Of a stretch of DNA of 64,000 nucleotides, positions 27,568-37,525 are shown one piece after another; position 1 is the stretch's first letter, and each line of letters begins with the position of its first letter. A program made the translations under genes and the position numbers. Under the pieces are notes generated by a model, which did no database searches, was not told the origin of the DNA, and saw nothing but the letters and a program-made list of their open reading frames with translations. This stretch comes from Spartobacteria bacterium (GTDB lineage Bacteria; Verrucomicrobiota; Verrucomicrobiia; Chthoniobacterales; UBA10450), in NCBI GenBank assembly GCA_003134765.1, contig PLCM01000020.1:1-64000 (forward strand), given 5' to 3'.

Positions 27568-28734
27568 TCAGGCCGGTTGCAAGGCCGCCGCCCGGCAAAT
27601 CCAGCCACCGCCAACGACGACGTCGCCATCGTAAATTACCGCGGCCTGGCCCGGCGTGACCGCTTTCTGCGGTTCATGCAGTTGAATGCGGGAGCGGCCA
27701 TCGTCGAGCGGCGTAATCGTCGCGCGCGTGCCGGGATGGCTGTAGCGGATTTTCACGGCCGCTTCGAACGAAGACCTGTAGCCGCGATCGCCGATCCCGG
27801 CCGCCAAAGAACCGCGATCATCCAGGCCGGGATCAACGATCCCGGCTACAGGGGGTGTAATCCAGTTCACTCGATCGACTTCGAAATCGTCCGAAACGAG
27901 ATCTTCGGCGGATCCGACGATGACGCGGTTCGTCGCCGGGTCGAGGTCGATGACGTAACGCGGTTGCGCCGAACCGCCGGGCAAACCTTTGCGTTGCCCG
28001 ATCGTGAACATTTCGAGGCCTTCGTGTTCGCCGAGAAAATTTCCCTCGAGATCGTAGATGCCGCCGGGATGAAATTCGTCGCCACCGAGATGCGAGCGGA
28101 GAAAGGCTTTGTAGTCGTTGCCGGGCACGAAGCAGATTTCCTGGCTGTCGGCTTTGTCGGCAACCTTCAGGCCTAACGAGCGCGCGATCTCGCGGATGGC
28201 CGGCTTCGCCATGCCGCCGAGCGGTGTCAACGCGCGCCGCAATTGTTCCTGGCGCAGACTGAACATGAAATAGGACTGGTCCTTGCGCGGATCGATTCCT
28301 TTGCGCAGGACGGCGCGGTCCGGATGATGTTCGATGATCGCGTAATGACCGGTGGCGATGTAAGCGCACCCGAGCGCCTCGGCCTTGTTCCAAAGATTGC
28401 CGAACTTCAGCTTTTCGTTGCACATCACACACGGATTGGGCGTCCGGCCCGCCTGGTATTCGCTGGAAAAATAATCGATCACTAAACGCTCGAATTGGTC
28501 CGCCTCGTCCACAACGTAATGGGGAATGCCCAGCGAGTGGGCCACGCCGCGGGCATCGGCTACGGCTTGCGGCCCGCAGCACTTGTCCTCCGCCCGCGAG
28601 ATGCAATCCTGCGGCCAGACCTTCATGGTGACTCCAACGACGTCATAACCCTGCTGGCGCAGAAGATAGCCCGCCACGCTGGAATCGACGCCGCCGCTCA
28701 TGCCGAGAAGGACGCGTTTCTTGCCGTTGTTCAT
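27568..28734 (-). CDS. mnmA: tRNA 2-thiouridine(34) synthase MnmA
   Basis: VLLGMSGGVDSSVAGYLLRQQGYDVVGVTMKVW, TPNPCVMCNEKLKFG, DSQEICFVP, FTIGQRKGLPGG. Confidence 0.95.
   Translation of the reverse strand: MNNGKKRVLLGMSGGVDSSVAGYLLRQQGYDVVGVTMKVWPQDCISRAEDKCCGPQAVADARGVAHSLGIPHYVVDEADQFERLVIDYFSSEYQAGRTPNPCVMCNEKLKFGNLWNKAEALGCAYIATGHYAIIEHHPDRAVLRKGIDPRKDQSYFMFSLRQEQLRRALTPLGGMAKPAIREIARSLGLKVADKADSQEICFVPGNDYKAFLRSHLGGDEFHPGGIYDLEGNFLGEHEGLEMFTIGQRKGLPGGSAQPRYVIDLDPATNRVIVGSAEDLVSDDFEVDRVNWITPPVAGIVDPGLDDRGSLAAGIGDRGYRSSFEAAVKIRYSHPGTRATITPLDDGRSRIQLHEPQKAVTPGQAAVIYDGDVVVGGGWICRAAALQPA
27776..27852. repeat. palindrome, family C, inserted in-frame within mnmA
   Basis: TGTAGCCGCGATCGCCGATCCCGGCC...GGCCGGGATCAACGATCCCGGCTACA. 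Confidence 0.85.
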
Positions 28735-29357
28735 CGCGCGGGCAACGTCATGGCACTCCCGCGCCGGGTCAACGGCGACCGAACCGGCACGCTGACAAAC
28801 GGGCTGCCCGCCAGGGTGAAACGCCACGGAAAATCCCTGGAGCGGCTGATCCCGATGCGCTGGTCGGCGACAACGCGAATTTCCGGCCCCTCCGGTCGCA
28901 AGAGGCAATGCCGCGAATCAGCGCAGATGTTCATCTCGTGATGACGCTTTGTGATATCGAGCGCCTGCGCGAGTTTTCCCGGGCCGGAACAAAGCTGGCG
29001 AACCTCCTCCACGCCCCGCCGGGCCTTCATCAAGGTGAGACCGCGCCGTGGTTCGAGGGCGCGAATCAAAATCAGGCCGCTGCGGCTCCCGCCCTTTACC
29101 AGCAGGTTCAACATCCAGTGGACGCCGTAGTTCAGGTAAATGTAAACGGCGCCGGCGGTGTTCCGCTCGACGAAACCGCGCGTGCTCGGCCGCGTGAAGG
29201 TATGGCATGCTTCGTCGTTCAACGTGAGATAAGCCTCGACCTCCACCACCACGCCGGAACATTTTCCCCAAACCAGCTCGGTGCCGATGAGCTCGCGCGC
29301 GCAGACCAGTGGGTCGCGCTCGAAAAACGAGCACGGCAAAAAAGACCTTTTCGCCAC
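28731..29357 (-). CDS. DNA-3-methyladenine glycosylase (AAG/Mpg family)
   Basis: CARELIGTELVWG...VVEVEAYLTLNDEACHTF...NTAGAVYIYLNYGVHWMLNLL...GPGKLAQALDIT. Confidence 0.93.
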   Translation of the reverse strand: MAKRSFLPCSFFERDPLVCARELIGTELVWGKCSGVVVEVEAYLTLNDEACHTFTRPSTRGFVERNTAGAVYIYLNYGVHWMLNLLVKGGSRSGLILIRALEPRRGLTLMKARRGVEEVRQLCSGPGKLAQALDITKRHHEMNICADSRHCLLRPEGPEIRVVADQRIGISRSRDFPWRFTLAGSPFVSVPVRSPLTRRGSAMTLPAR

Positions 29358-29385
29358 GACAATGAACCGCAGAGTCCGCGCGGGC

Positions 29386-30219
29386 CTAGGGTTCGTAATA
29401 AACCGGAATCGTCACGCTGCACTCGACCGGTTTCCCATCGCGGAACGCCGGAATGAATGACGCTACGCGGAAATCCTCTGCCGCGGCCCGTTCAAATCCC
29501 ACCAGCGGCGGATATTCCGAAACCACTCGCAGCTCCTTCAAGGCTCCCGTCGCGTCGACCTTCATCGCCAATTCCACAATGCCGCTCAGCTCGTTAGTCA
29601 CCGTGTCGGCCGGATAATGGAGTCCCTCGAACTTGGAGCCGCGCCCGAGAAAGGGCTGGGGACCGATGAAGTCGCTTTCCTTCTTTAACTCTTCGGCTTC
29701 CTGGTTGGCAAAGATACGCAGCCGGGGTTTTCCATTCACCACCTTGAAGGTGATGGTTCCGAAAAAGAGCACGTAAACTGGTTCGTGATCATAAATCGCG
29801 GGGACAAAGACAGCCGTGTCGAGGCAACGGACTAATTCTCTCTCGAGCAACGTCGAATCGGGCGATTGCCGATAGGTCCACGTATTGGCGATCTCGCCGG
29901 TCTTCCTGATGGAGCAACAAAAAAAGAGCGAGGCATCTTTTTGGCCATCCCTGATCAACCCCGCCGTATCGATGCGATTGATGACGGAGGTCGGACCCGT
30001 TCCAAGAAGAGCCGGACGGTATTGAGGCAACTGGGCTGAGGCCGGAGTCGGAGACGGAGTGCCGGCAGGACGCGATGGGCCGGGGGTGGCCGGGGAAGTC
30101 CCGGCAGGTCGTGAGGGGGCGGCCGTGGGCGAAGGCTTGACCTGCACTTGCACTTCCGCGGCAAAAAGAGTCCCGCTCACGGCAACGGCCGCGGCAATAG
30201 ATAACCAAAGTCTAACCAT
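29386..30219 (-). CDS. TonB C-terminal-domain-like secreted protein
   Basis: signal peptide, P/T-rich linker, LSGIVELAMKVDATGALKELRVVSEYPPLVGFERAAAEDFRVASFIPAFRDGKPVECSVTIPVYYEP. Confidence 0.6.
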   Translation of the reverse strand: MVRLWLSIAAAVAVSGTLFAAEVQVQVKPSPTAAPSRPAGTSPATPGPSRPAGTPSPTPASAQLPQYRPALLGTGPTSVINRIDTAGLIRDGQKDASLFFCCSIRKTGEIANTWTYRQSPDSTLLERELVRCLDTAVFVPAIYDHEPVYVLFFGTITFKVVNGKPRLRIFANQEAEELKKESDFIGPQPFLGRGSKFEGLHYPADTVTNELSGIVELAMKVDATGALKELRVVSEYPPLVGFERAAAEDFRVASFIPAFRDGKPVECSVTIPVYYEP

Positions 30220-30345
30220 GAGTGCCTACGCAACGCAGTGCTCGCGCTTTCGCAACCTCAATTCTCGCCGGAATGGAAACGAGGTCACGGACGGGACCGC
30301 GGATCCCGTTCGCAGGCAGAGGCAAAGCGCACCTCCCCGGAAATA

Positions 30346-30774
30346 CTATTTCTTGGGCGCCTTGTTTCCGTGCGAATTCTTCCGCCCGATCGCTTTGGGG
30401 GAGGGACGGTGCCGCACCGGCGATTGATTCGATTCCACTCTAGGGTGGGTTACGCCGCGATCTTGGGGTGACGGCGAGGGAGATTCCTGTCGCGCCTGCA
30501 CCGCGGCCGCGTTTGCGTTGGCTCGTGACAGCTGGAGCGATGTCGGCATGCTGCCGTCAATTGGAAGGTCGTTGCTTTGGACTTTAGCCTGGGAATGCAA
30601 CGTCGCCGCGTAGTTAGAGGAAGGCAGATGGTAAATCACCTGGGGCTGGGCCCGCAAAATCACGGTCTTCTTCGACGGGGTGTCGGGCGGCTCCGCCCGG
30701 ACCGTGATGGCAAGCACCAGCAAAGCAATCCAACCAAACAAAGCCAATCGGTAAGGGAATGCGGGGTTTTTCAT
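30346..30774 (-). CDS. hypothetical secreted protein
   Basis: MKNPAFPYRLALFGWIALLVLAITVRA signal peptide; low-complexity C-terminus. Confidence 0.5.
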   Translation of the reverse strand: MKNPAFPYRLALFGWIALLVLAITVRAEPPDTPSKKTVILRAQPQVIYHLPSSNYAATLHSQAKVQSNDLPIDGSMPTSLQLSRANANAAAVQARQESPSPSPQDRGVTHPRVESNQSPVRHRPSPKAIGRKNSHGNKAPKK

Positions 30775-31038
30775 ACGCTCGCGGCAGCGCAGCCGCGTAG
30801 AGAAGAGAGAAGATACCTCATTCCTGATCGGTCGGAAATGAAAAATGCAGGGCGGCAATCCCAAAGACTCTTGTCGCGAGGCGGCGCGCGTCCCCGGAAT
30901 TACCTGGCGGCGGGGGCTCCGCGGTGGGTCGACCTCCCATCCGATTCTTTCAAATCGCTGTTCGTCGTTCCGGTGCGCTCGCCGCTAGACGATCTCCGCA
31001 GGGCGCGATAGGTTGGCGCGCAACGCAGCTTTTTTCGC

Positions 31039-32325
31039 ATGCCACAATTCTCTTATCGGGCGCGGAACGCGCAGGGCGGTCTCGTCGAAGGCGTCTTGGA
31101 TTGTCCGGACCGCGCCGTCGCCATTCGGCAGATCGAGCAGTTGCATTACGTGCCGGTGCGCATCGAGCTGATCGGCGCTACGGCGCCGCCGTCGGCCAGG
31201 AGCGCCAAAAATGGAGCCGTCGCGCCGGCAAAGGCGAACGCTCCTTCCGCCGCACCCGCCGCGCCAACCCAGAAGCTAACAATTCCGCATAACCAGTTGC
31301 TCATTTTCACCGAGCAGCTCGGTCATTTGCTCAAAGCCGGCATGACCCTCGACGAGGGCCTCTCCGTGCTCGAGAAGCGACTCAAGCAACCGCGCGTGCA
31401 ACAAATGACGCACGCTTTGCACCAGGCGCTGGTGGACGGCCGCAGTTTTTCGCAGGCCTTGCGCGATTTTCCCCGCGTCTTTCCACCAATCTATGTGAAC
31501 CTCGTCGCCGCCGGTGAGGCGAGCGGCGCGCTGTCGGATATTTTGGCGAGGCTGGTCGAACACCTGATGCAGGCGAAAAATCTGCGCGACCGCGTCCAAC
31601 AAGCGCTGATTTATCCCGCGTTCCTGGCGCTGGCCGGCATCGGCCTCATCACGCTTTTCATCACCTTCATGGTGCCGCAATTGGTCGGCTTCATGTCACA
31701 AAATGGCGGGGCCCTCCCGTTGCCGACCCAAATTCTGCTGGGCGTGAATCATTTGATCACCGCCTACTGGTGGCTCGGGCTCGTCATCGCCCTGGGAGTC
31801 GCCGTCGCCTTCCGCGCTTTCGTCCGCACTGACGAAGGCCGGATCGGCTGGGACCGTTTCCGCCTCCTGATTCCGGGGTACGGCCGCGTGATTCGGCACC
31901 GCTACTACGCGCAATTTTCGCGCACGCTCGGGACTCTGATGGAGAACGGAGTTCCATTGCTTCGCGCGATCGATCTGGTGTCGGAGATCGCCGGCAATCG
32001 TTACCTCGAGGTCAAGATGACGGAAGTGCGGCGCTCGGTTATTGATGGCGCCACGCTTTCAACGGCCCTGACGGCCCAGAAACTCTTCCCTGATTTGCTT
32101 ACCGACATGATGGCGGTCGGTGAGCAAACCGGGCGCTTTGCCCAAACGATGCAAACCATCGCCGACGTCTACGAGCGGGAACTGGATCGGACCGTAAAAA
32201 CAATTTCGGCCCTCATCCCGCCGGTGATCATTGTGCTGATCGCGTTGGTCGTAGGTTTCGTTGTTTACAGCATCCTCTCGGCGGTCTTCGAAATGACGCA
32301 CAGTTTGCAGGTTCGGCCGACTTGA
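31039..32325 (+). CDS. gspF: type II secretion system inner-membrane protein F
   Basis: QLGHLLKAGMTLDEGLSVLEKRLKQPRVQ, YPAFLALAGIGLITLFITFMVPQL, T2SF repeats. Confidence 0.92.
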   Translation: MPQFSYRARNAQGGLVEGVLDCPDRAVAIRQIEQLHYVPVRIELIGATAPPSARSAKNGAVAPAKANAPSAAPAAPTQKLTIPHNQLLIFTEQLGHLLKAGMTLDEGLSVLEKRLKQPRVQQMTHALHQALVDGRSFSQALRDFPRVFPPIYVNLVAAGEASGALSDILARLVEHLMQAKNLRDRVQQALIYPAFLALAGIGLITLFITFMVPQLVGFMSQNGGALPLPTQILLGVNHLITAYWWLGLVIALGVAVAFRAFVRTDEGRIGWDRFRLLIPGYGRVIRHRYYAQFSRTLGTLMENGVPLLRAIDLVSEIAGNRYLEVKMTEVRRSVIDGATLSTALTAQKLFPDLLTDMMAVGEQTGRFAQTMQTIADVYERELDRTVKTISALIPPVIIVLIALVVGFVVYSILSAVFEMTHSLQVRPT

Positions 32326-32343
32326 GGTAACCTCAGGCCGCAA

Positions 32344-33405
32344 ATGCTTTCACGGGTTGCCGCGCTTCTCCTCCTGGTCTTCGCGGTTTCGTCGACTCGC
32401 GGCCAGGAAGTTTTTGACGACTCTCTGGCAAAGCCTTCTCCAAAAGGCCCGGCTCATGTCGATAGCGCGTGGCTCGATCTGCGACAAATTCCCGCCGCCA
32501 GCTCCAAACCGCAGGCGAGTCCGGAGTGGGTGGAAGCGATCTCGATCGTGGCCGTGGAAAAGACGCCGGGAGTTCCCGAAGAAACGGTTTTTCGAATTCG
32601 CCTTACGCGTCCGAACGCAGACGCCCAGGTTCTTTTTTTCCGACTCTTCTTTGACGATACCGCGGAACAGCACCCACGGCTGACCGCCTGGGATGAATCA
32701 GGGACGGTGGTTATGCAATCCGGTCCACTCGGCGCCGGCATTGGCCTGCCGACTTCGGAAAGCGTCATCGTTCCGATGCTGGGAACGTCCACGATCGATG
32801 TCGAAGTGCCGGGGGATGGAAAGACCGTGCGCGGCGCGTATCTCGATTGGATGGCCACCGCGGAAGTGCTCCATCCCCTCAGCGCCGAACATCGTGATTT
32901 GATTCCCGAGCCGTTCACGGCGATGGCGCCGCTCCACCCCGCGACGCAGGACACGGAGCGTTTCGGCACCGTTACGGCCTCACTCGCGGACGAAACGATT
33001 CCAATCGGTGCGAGCGTTTCGCAGGGCGCGGCCTTTCAGTTCGGGCTTGAATCGCAGCCGCTCGTCGCACTGATTACATTCGAGGTCGCCAGCCCAAACA
33101 TCACCTCGCCCCCGGAGATTTTCGTCAACGGCGAGAGCCTCGGGCCGGTTTCCGTTACCTTCCCGGACCTGGCCGATCCAGCGTATCGCGGGCAGACGGC
33201 GTCGCTCCTGCGCGGAATGCGATTTCAATACACGGGCTGGCTCCGCGCGCAGAAACTGGTGCCCGCCAACAGCCTTAAAGTGGGGAGTAACGATGTCCTT
33301 ATCATCGGCGGAGCGGGCACCGCCGCCTCGGCCATTCGCGCCACCCAAATTCAATTGAAGTATCTCTGGGATAAAACAGATTACCAACTGCAAACCGATC
33401 GTTAA
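32344..33405 (+). CDS. hypothetical secreted protein in the T2SS locus
   Basis: 353 aa with signal peptide, between gspF and gspG. Confidence 0.65.
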   Translation: MLSRVAALLLLVFAVSSTRGQEVFDDSLAKPSPKGPAHVDSAWLDLRQIPAASSKPQASPEWVEAISIVAVEKTPGVPEETVFRIRLTRPNADAQVLFFRLFFDDTAEQHPRLTAWDESGTVVMQSGPLGAGIGLPTSESVIVPMLGTSTIDVEVPGDGKTVRGAYLDWMATAEVLHPLSAEHRDLIPEPFTAMAPLHPATQDTERFGTVTASLADETIPIGASVSQGAAFQFGLESQPLVALITFEVASPNITSPPEIFVNGESLGPVSVTFPDLADPAYRGQTASLLRGMRFQYTGWLRAQKLVPANSLKVGSNDVLIIGGAGTAASAIRATQIQLKYLWDKTDYQLQTDR

Positions 33406-33411
33406 ACGAGA

Positions 33412-33822
33412 ATGAAAAAACGACAGAGCGCCTTCACCCTTTTGGAAATCATGCTGGTCATCAGCATCATCGTTATTTTGCTCGGCGTGGCCGTCAGCAA
33501 GCTCGGGAACACCACCGGCGTGGCCAAGGGCGTGGCGGTGCGGGCCGATGTCCAGTCGATCGGGACGCAGCTCAAGCTTTACGAAAGCATGAACGGTTTC
33601 CTGCCGACGACCGAACAAGGCCTTGGAGCACTCGTGACCCAGCCTTCGAGCGAACCGCGGCCGACCCACTGGTATCAGCTCTTCAAGGAAATGCCGAAAG
33701 ATCCCTGGGGCAGCAACTACATTTACCTTTGCCCGGGCCGCAAGAATCCCACCGGCTACGATCTCTATTCGGCCGGCCCCGATCGCAAAGCCGACACCGC
33801 CGACGACGACTGGGGGCAATAG
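33412..33822 (+). CDS. gspG: type II secretion major pseudopilin G
   Basis: QSAFTLLEIMLVISIIVILLGVAV prepilin signal; PKDPWGSNYIYLCPG. Confidence 0.94.
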   Translation: MKKRQSAFTLLEIMLVISIIVILLGVAVSKLGNTTGVAKGVAVRADVQSIGTQLKLYESMNGFLPTTEQGLGALVTQPSSEPRPTHWYQLFKEMPKDPWGSNYIYLCPGRKNPTGYDLYSAGPDRKADTADDDWGQ

Positions 33823-33827
33823 TCCTC

Positions 33828-34090
33828 CTGGTAGGGCGAGACTCTGTCGAGGCGGCACCGCCGTCATCCCGAGCTGAGCGAAGTCAAGTCGAGGGATCCC
33901 TCGTGGCCAGATGGATTATAAAACAAGGATGTCATCCCGAGGCTGGCGTAGCGCGCCGAGGGACCCCCGCAATTGCAATCCCGGCTGTCGCAAAGTTGGC
34001 GCCCTCGCTGACGCGGAACGCGCCTCGGTTTCGCGGTAGCGCTTGAGCGCCCGCGAGGTCCCTCGCCGTCTGCGCGGCTCGGGATGACGG
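33828..34090. repeat. cluster of family B half-palindrome and two family A/A' REP elements
   Basis: TGGTAGGGCGAGACTCTGTCGAG, then GTCATCCCGAGCTGAGCGAAGTCAAGTCGAGGGATCCC, then GTCATCCCGAGGCTGGCGTAGCGCGCCGAGGGACCCC...GGTCCCTCGCCGTCTGCGCGGCTCGGGATGAC. Confidence 0.8.
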
Positions 34091-34114
34091 CGTTTTCTGC
34101 GGCCTAACGACTCC

Positions 34115-34768
34115 CTACAACTCCGGCTCGGGCGTCGTCGGCGCGGGCACGGGGGTCGGGATCACGGCCGCAGGGTTTTTCGGGATAACCCCCCGCACCC
34201 GCGGCGGGGGAGTCGGCAAGGTTGGGATCGGCGCCGGCCGCTGGGCATTCGGCTGGGGCGCATAGGCGTTGGGCTGGGGCGCATAGGCATTGGGCTGCGG
34301 AACGATTGGCTGCGCTTGCGTTTGGGGTTGCATCGGGACCTGCTGCGGCTGGCCAGTGGCGATGGTTTGCTTCAACAACGCCTCATTGAACGTCAGCGTC
34401 GCGGTCTGCCCGTCTTTTGCGATCGTGACCTTGGTCGCGCCGACTTTTTCCGACCACTCGACATTGGTGATCGTGTAGCCGTCTTCCGGCCCATTCGTCG
34501 TGAGATATTTCTTGAAATTCTTGTCCGCGCTCGAAGCGATCGTTACGAGATCACCATCCTTCGAATGCGCCGCATTGGCGACGTAGAGGTCCTTCGCGAA
34601 ATTCGGCGTCGCGGCCGGCGCCGCCACTGCAGTCGCGACCGCAAACGGTGAGCGATCCATCATCGCCTGGTACCGCGCGAAGGTAAAAGCCTTCGGCACA
34701 TCGTCGGCCAGGAGCATCTGCAACGGAACTGTGGCCAGAAGAACGAGTGAGAGATTCTTAGTTTTCAT
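34115..34768 (-). CDS. hypothetical secreted protein with Pro/Gln-rich repeats
   Basis: signal peptide; PQPNAYAPQPNAYAPQPNAQ tandem repeat. Confidence 0.6.
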   Translation of the reverse strand: MKTKNLSLVLLATVPLQMLLADDVPKAFTFARYQAMMDRSPFAVATAVAAPAATPNFAKDLYVANAAHSKDGDLVTIASSADKNFKKYLTTNGPEDGYTITNVEWSEKVGATKVTIAKDGQTATLTFNEALLKQTIATGQPQQVPMQPQTQAQPIVPQPNAYAPQPNAYAPQPNAQRPAPIPTLPTPPPRVRGVIPKNPAAVIPTPVPAPTTPEPEL

Positions 34769-34825
34769 GTTTGCGACCTTGGTTTCACTTACGACAACAA
34801 AAACGACCGCCGTGTTCGAACATCG

Positions 34826-35371
34826 TCATTTTCCCGCCGGCGCAAACCAGCGCGCGGCCTTCATCTTGCCGCGCATCATCGTCGGATCCGCAGGATCGAT
34901 GTTGAGCGTCACGCTTTCAAAGACCACGAACGATTCCGGTTGTTGGACATCGTAAAGAAAATGGACCAGAGGAGGCCAGGGACTCTTCACTTCGAAAGAG
35001 GCGAAGACCGCCTGGCGATCCGGGGTGGCGTCGCTCGTGCCGATCGCGGGATTCTCAATTAGGATATTCTGTTTGCCGGCCATTTGTTTGATCTGGTCGA
35101 GCAGAGTCGAGGCGTCCCCGGGCCCTTTTAGAACCGGCTGGTGCTCCTTCAGCCATTGCGCCCTCTTTTCCCACAGCGTCTTTTCGCGAATGAAGACCTC
35201 CTGGACTTTGCGGGTGTTTTGCCGGGTCGCGAGATCGGCCCGGGCCTGGTCGAGCGCGCCGAAAAGCTTGCCCCAGATGTACCAGTTCAGAAGAAGGAAG
35301 ATCACGCCCGCCACGATCGCGCTGAGGAGGCGTTCGCGTTGGTTCAGGCGCTGATACCAACCCGCAATCAT
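34826..35371 (-). CDS. GspM-like type II secretion protein
   Basis: short N-terminal TM, RLNQRERLLSAIVAGVIFLLLNWYIW; neighbours GspL/GspK. Confidence 0.65.
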   Translation of the reverse strand: MIAGWYQRLNQRERLLSAIVAGVIFLLLNWYIWGKLFGALDQARADLATRQNTRKVQEVFIREKTLWEKRAQWLKEHQPVLKGPGDASTLLDQIKQMAGKQNILIENPAIGTSDATPDRQAVFASFEVKSPWPPLVHFLYDVQQPESFVVFESVTLNIDPADPTMMRGKMKAARWFAPAGK

Positions 35372-36546
35372 TTCGGCTTGCCCTCCAGACGAAACTGCGC
35401 GTGATCGTTCGGCAGGAGCCTGGGCGCGCCCAATTCAAACTGGAACGTTGCCAAGTCCGGGTTTTTTTTGACTTTTTCCGCAAACTGGTAGGCGAGCGCC
35501 GCCGAGTTCGCTTCGCCATCGATGGAAATCTGCCGGGCTGATTGGTTGAAAACCGTAATGCGAACGTCGGCCGACGGCAGGCTATCGAAGATATGGAGAA
35601 TGACTTCGATCGGGTAGTAATGCGGATCGATCGCCGGAGCGAGCGCCTTCCACCTTGCTTCCGTAGCCCGGACAAATTCCGTCCGCGGCGCGTCGCGCGA
35701 GATCCGCTTGTCGAGCCGGCTGATTTGAAAGCGAAGGATAAGAAGGTAGGCGAGAAAAAGGAGAAAAAGGCCGGCGTAAGCCGCGGCGCCGATGAGCAAA
35801 CGTTTGCGCCATTCTTTTTGCCGGACGCTTTGAGCGCGGCGGGCGCGCCAGCTTTCGGGCAGCAGGTTCAGGCGCGACTCGGCGGGCGGAACTTCCACCG
35901 CGATCAACTCGGCACTCGTCGCGAAGATTCCCTCTACGGTATCGCGGAATTCATAGAGGCTTTCGGCCAGCAGGATGCGCGGTGTGGAAGTGTTGATCCC
36001 CTGCATTCCGGCGCTCAAGGTCAGCTGCGGCAGGTCGCGCTGGAGCTGTAAAGCGTCGGCTCCATCGAGGCTGTGGGTAAAACTCAGCTTCCCTTCCTCG
36101 GCGATCGCGCAAACGATCGATTCGTTCTCCGGATAAATGAAGAGCGACGTCCCTTCCGGGCTGTGGGTCGCCGCCCGATGTCCCGCGTAAACAGTCACCT
36201 GGCTTGGGATCAGTCCGCGGGTGAGGAGCGGGGCCGCGAGCTCATTCAATTTCTCGTTGTTCACCGCCACGGCCGAAATGACGCTCCCCTCGTCGCTTTG
36301 GGAAATTACTTCCGAGTCCGTCGTCATTTCCTCCGGCGAATAAGGCATGGCCTTCTCGATTTGGATGCGCACCATTTCGCCGAACTCCGCGGGATCCGTG
36401 GTCGGCAGGCGCATCCGTTGCGCGAGCACGAGATCAATCGGCAGCGCCAAAACGATGTCGTCCTCCGGTTGCAGCAATTCCGCCGCTTCCTCGACGCTCG
36501 CCACCGCCCGCACTTCCCACGCGCTGCTGTGCTCGGCAAAGCGCAC
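35368..36546 (-). CDS. GspL/PilM-like type II secretion protein (coding frame probably extends upstream to ~36600)
   Basis: actin-like PilM/GspL cytoplasmic domain, single TM then PilN-like domain; frame upstream reads IEPATKRIYLVPSANGWDLV. Confidence 0.7.
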   Translation of the reverse strand: MRFAEHSSAWEVRAVASVEEAAELLQPEDDIVLALPIDLVLAQRMRLPTTDPAEFGEMVRIQIEKAMPYSPEEMTTDSEVISQSDEGSVISAVAVNNEKLNELAAPLLTRGLIPSQVTVYAGHRAATHSPEGTSLFIYPENESIVCAIAEEGKLSFTHSLDGADALQLQRDLPQLTLSAGMQGINTSTPRILLAESLYEFRDTVEGIFATSAELIAVEVPPAESRLNLLPESWRARRAQSVRQKEWRKRLLIGAAAYAGLFLLFLAYLLILRFQISRLDKRISRDAPRTEFVRATEARWKALAPAIDPHYYPIEVILHIFDSLPSADVRITVFNQSARQISIDGEANSAALAYQFAEKVKKNPDLATFQFELGAPRLLPNDHAQFRLEGKPK

Positions 36547-36604
36547 CAGGTCCCAGCCGTTCGCGGATGGGACCAGGTAGATGCGTTTTGTTGCCGGCTC
36601 GATA

Positions 36605-37525
36605 CTAAAGCTCCTTCCAGGAAAGTAATATACTGCGCGCGCTGTTGATAACCATTTGCACCCTCCGCGTTACGTTGCCAGATTTGCCAACGCTCACCAC
36701 TCGCAATGCCTGACTATTTACGGTGATCAAAGGGGCGAGCGGAGCAAATTGGTCCGGTCGAAAGCCAAGTGCATTTTGCACTTGCTGCAGGTCCGTAAAG
36801 ATAACGTCATCTTCGGTCCCCTCGATATTATCGGGGCCGCGACGCAGCTGGAGAAAGCGATCCGCGAGTGGTTCCGTGAATCCCGGTAAAGCTAGGAGCA
36901 CATCGCGCGAAGCCCAGTTAATGTCGATTTTCCAGTCGGTTGTGTTCAGGGTGAAGTCTGCATCCCAATCCGGCATCGAGGTAAACTCCGCCCATCCCCT
37001 GACTCGCTTCAACTCATCCAAAGTCTTGAGCGCCGCATTCGATGGCTTGTAACCAGGTTCTTCTTCAGCCCCGTTGAGCCGGACGAGATTGTCCGGATCA
37101 ACCCAGTCTAGGAGACAATCGATCATCCGATCGCGTTCGTTAAGATCCACACCCTTAACCTCCAAATACTTGCGAAACAGTTCGGTCGCTGCGGGGTCGT
37201 TGGCAATCATCGCCGCCACCAGCCGGTTCAAACTCAATCGTCCCCCCTCGCCCGTGATCTTGGCTTCGTAACTCTGGTTCGATGGAAACGATCCGCGCAA
37301 AACGGCGGAGCCAGGTTTGACGGCTGGATGCAATGCAATCTCGGCGCCCGAGCATGCCATCGCCTCCGCTTCGAGCAGGCGATTCGCACTGCCGGAAATT
37401 GTCAGCCGGGTGTTGATGTCAAGCGCCCAGGAAATCACCATCGCGCTCAACAAAAAAAGCGCCCAGAGCGCCAGCATGATCGCCGCGCCTCGTGGACGCC
37501 TCGTCTGGTTGAAGTGCCGAATCAT
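36605..37525 (-). CDS. GspK-like minor pseudopilin
   Basis: RGAAIMLALWALFLLSAMVISWALD prepilin-like N-terminus; NLVRLNGAEEEPGYKPSN. Confidence 0.8.
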   Translation of the reverse strand: MIRHFNQTRRPRGAAIMLALWALFLLSAMVISWALDINTRLTISGSANRLLEAEAMACSGAEIALHPAVKPGSAVLRGSFPSNQSYEAKITGEGGRLSLNRLVAAMIANDPAATELFRKYLEVKGVDLNERDRMIDCLLDWVDPDNLVRLNGAEEEPGYKPSNAALKTLDELKRVRGWAEFTSMPDWDADFTLNTTDWKIDINWASRDVLLALPGFTEPLADRFLQLRRGPDNIEGTEDDVIFTDLQQVQNALGFRPDQFAPLAPLITVNSQALRVVSVGKSGNVTRRVQMVINSARSILLSWKEL

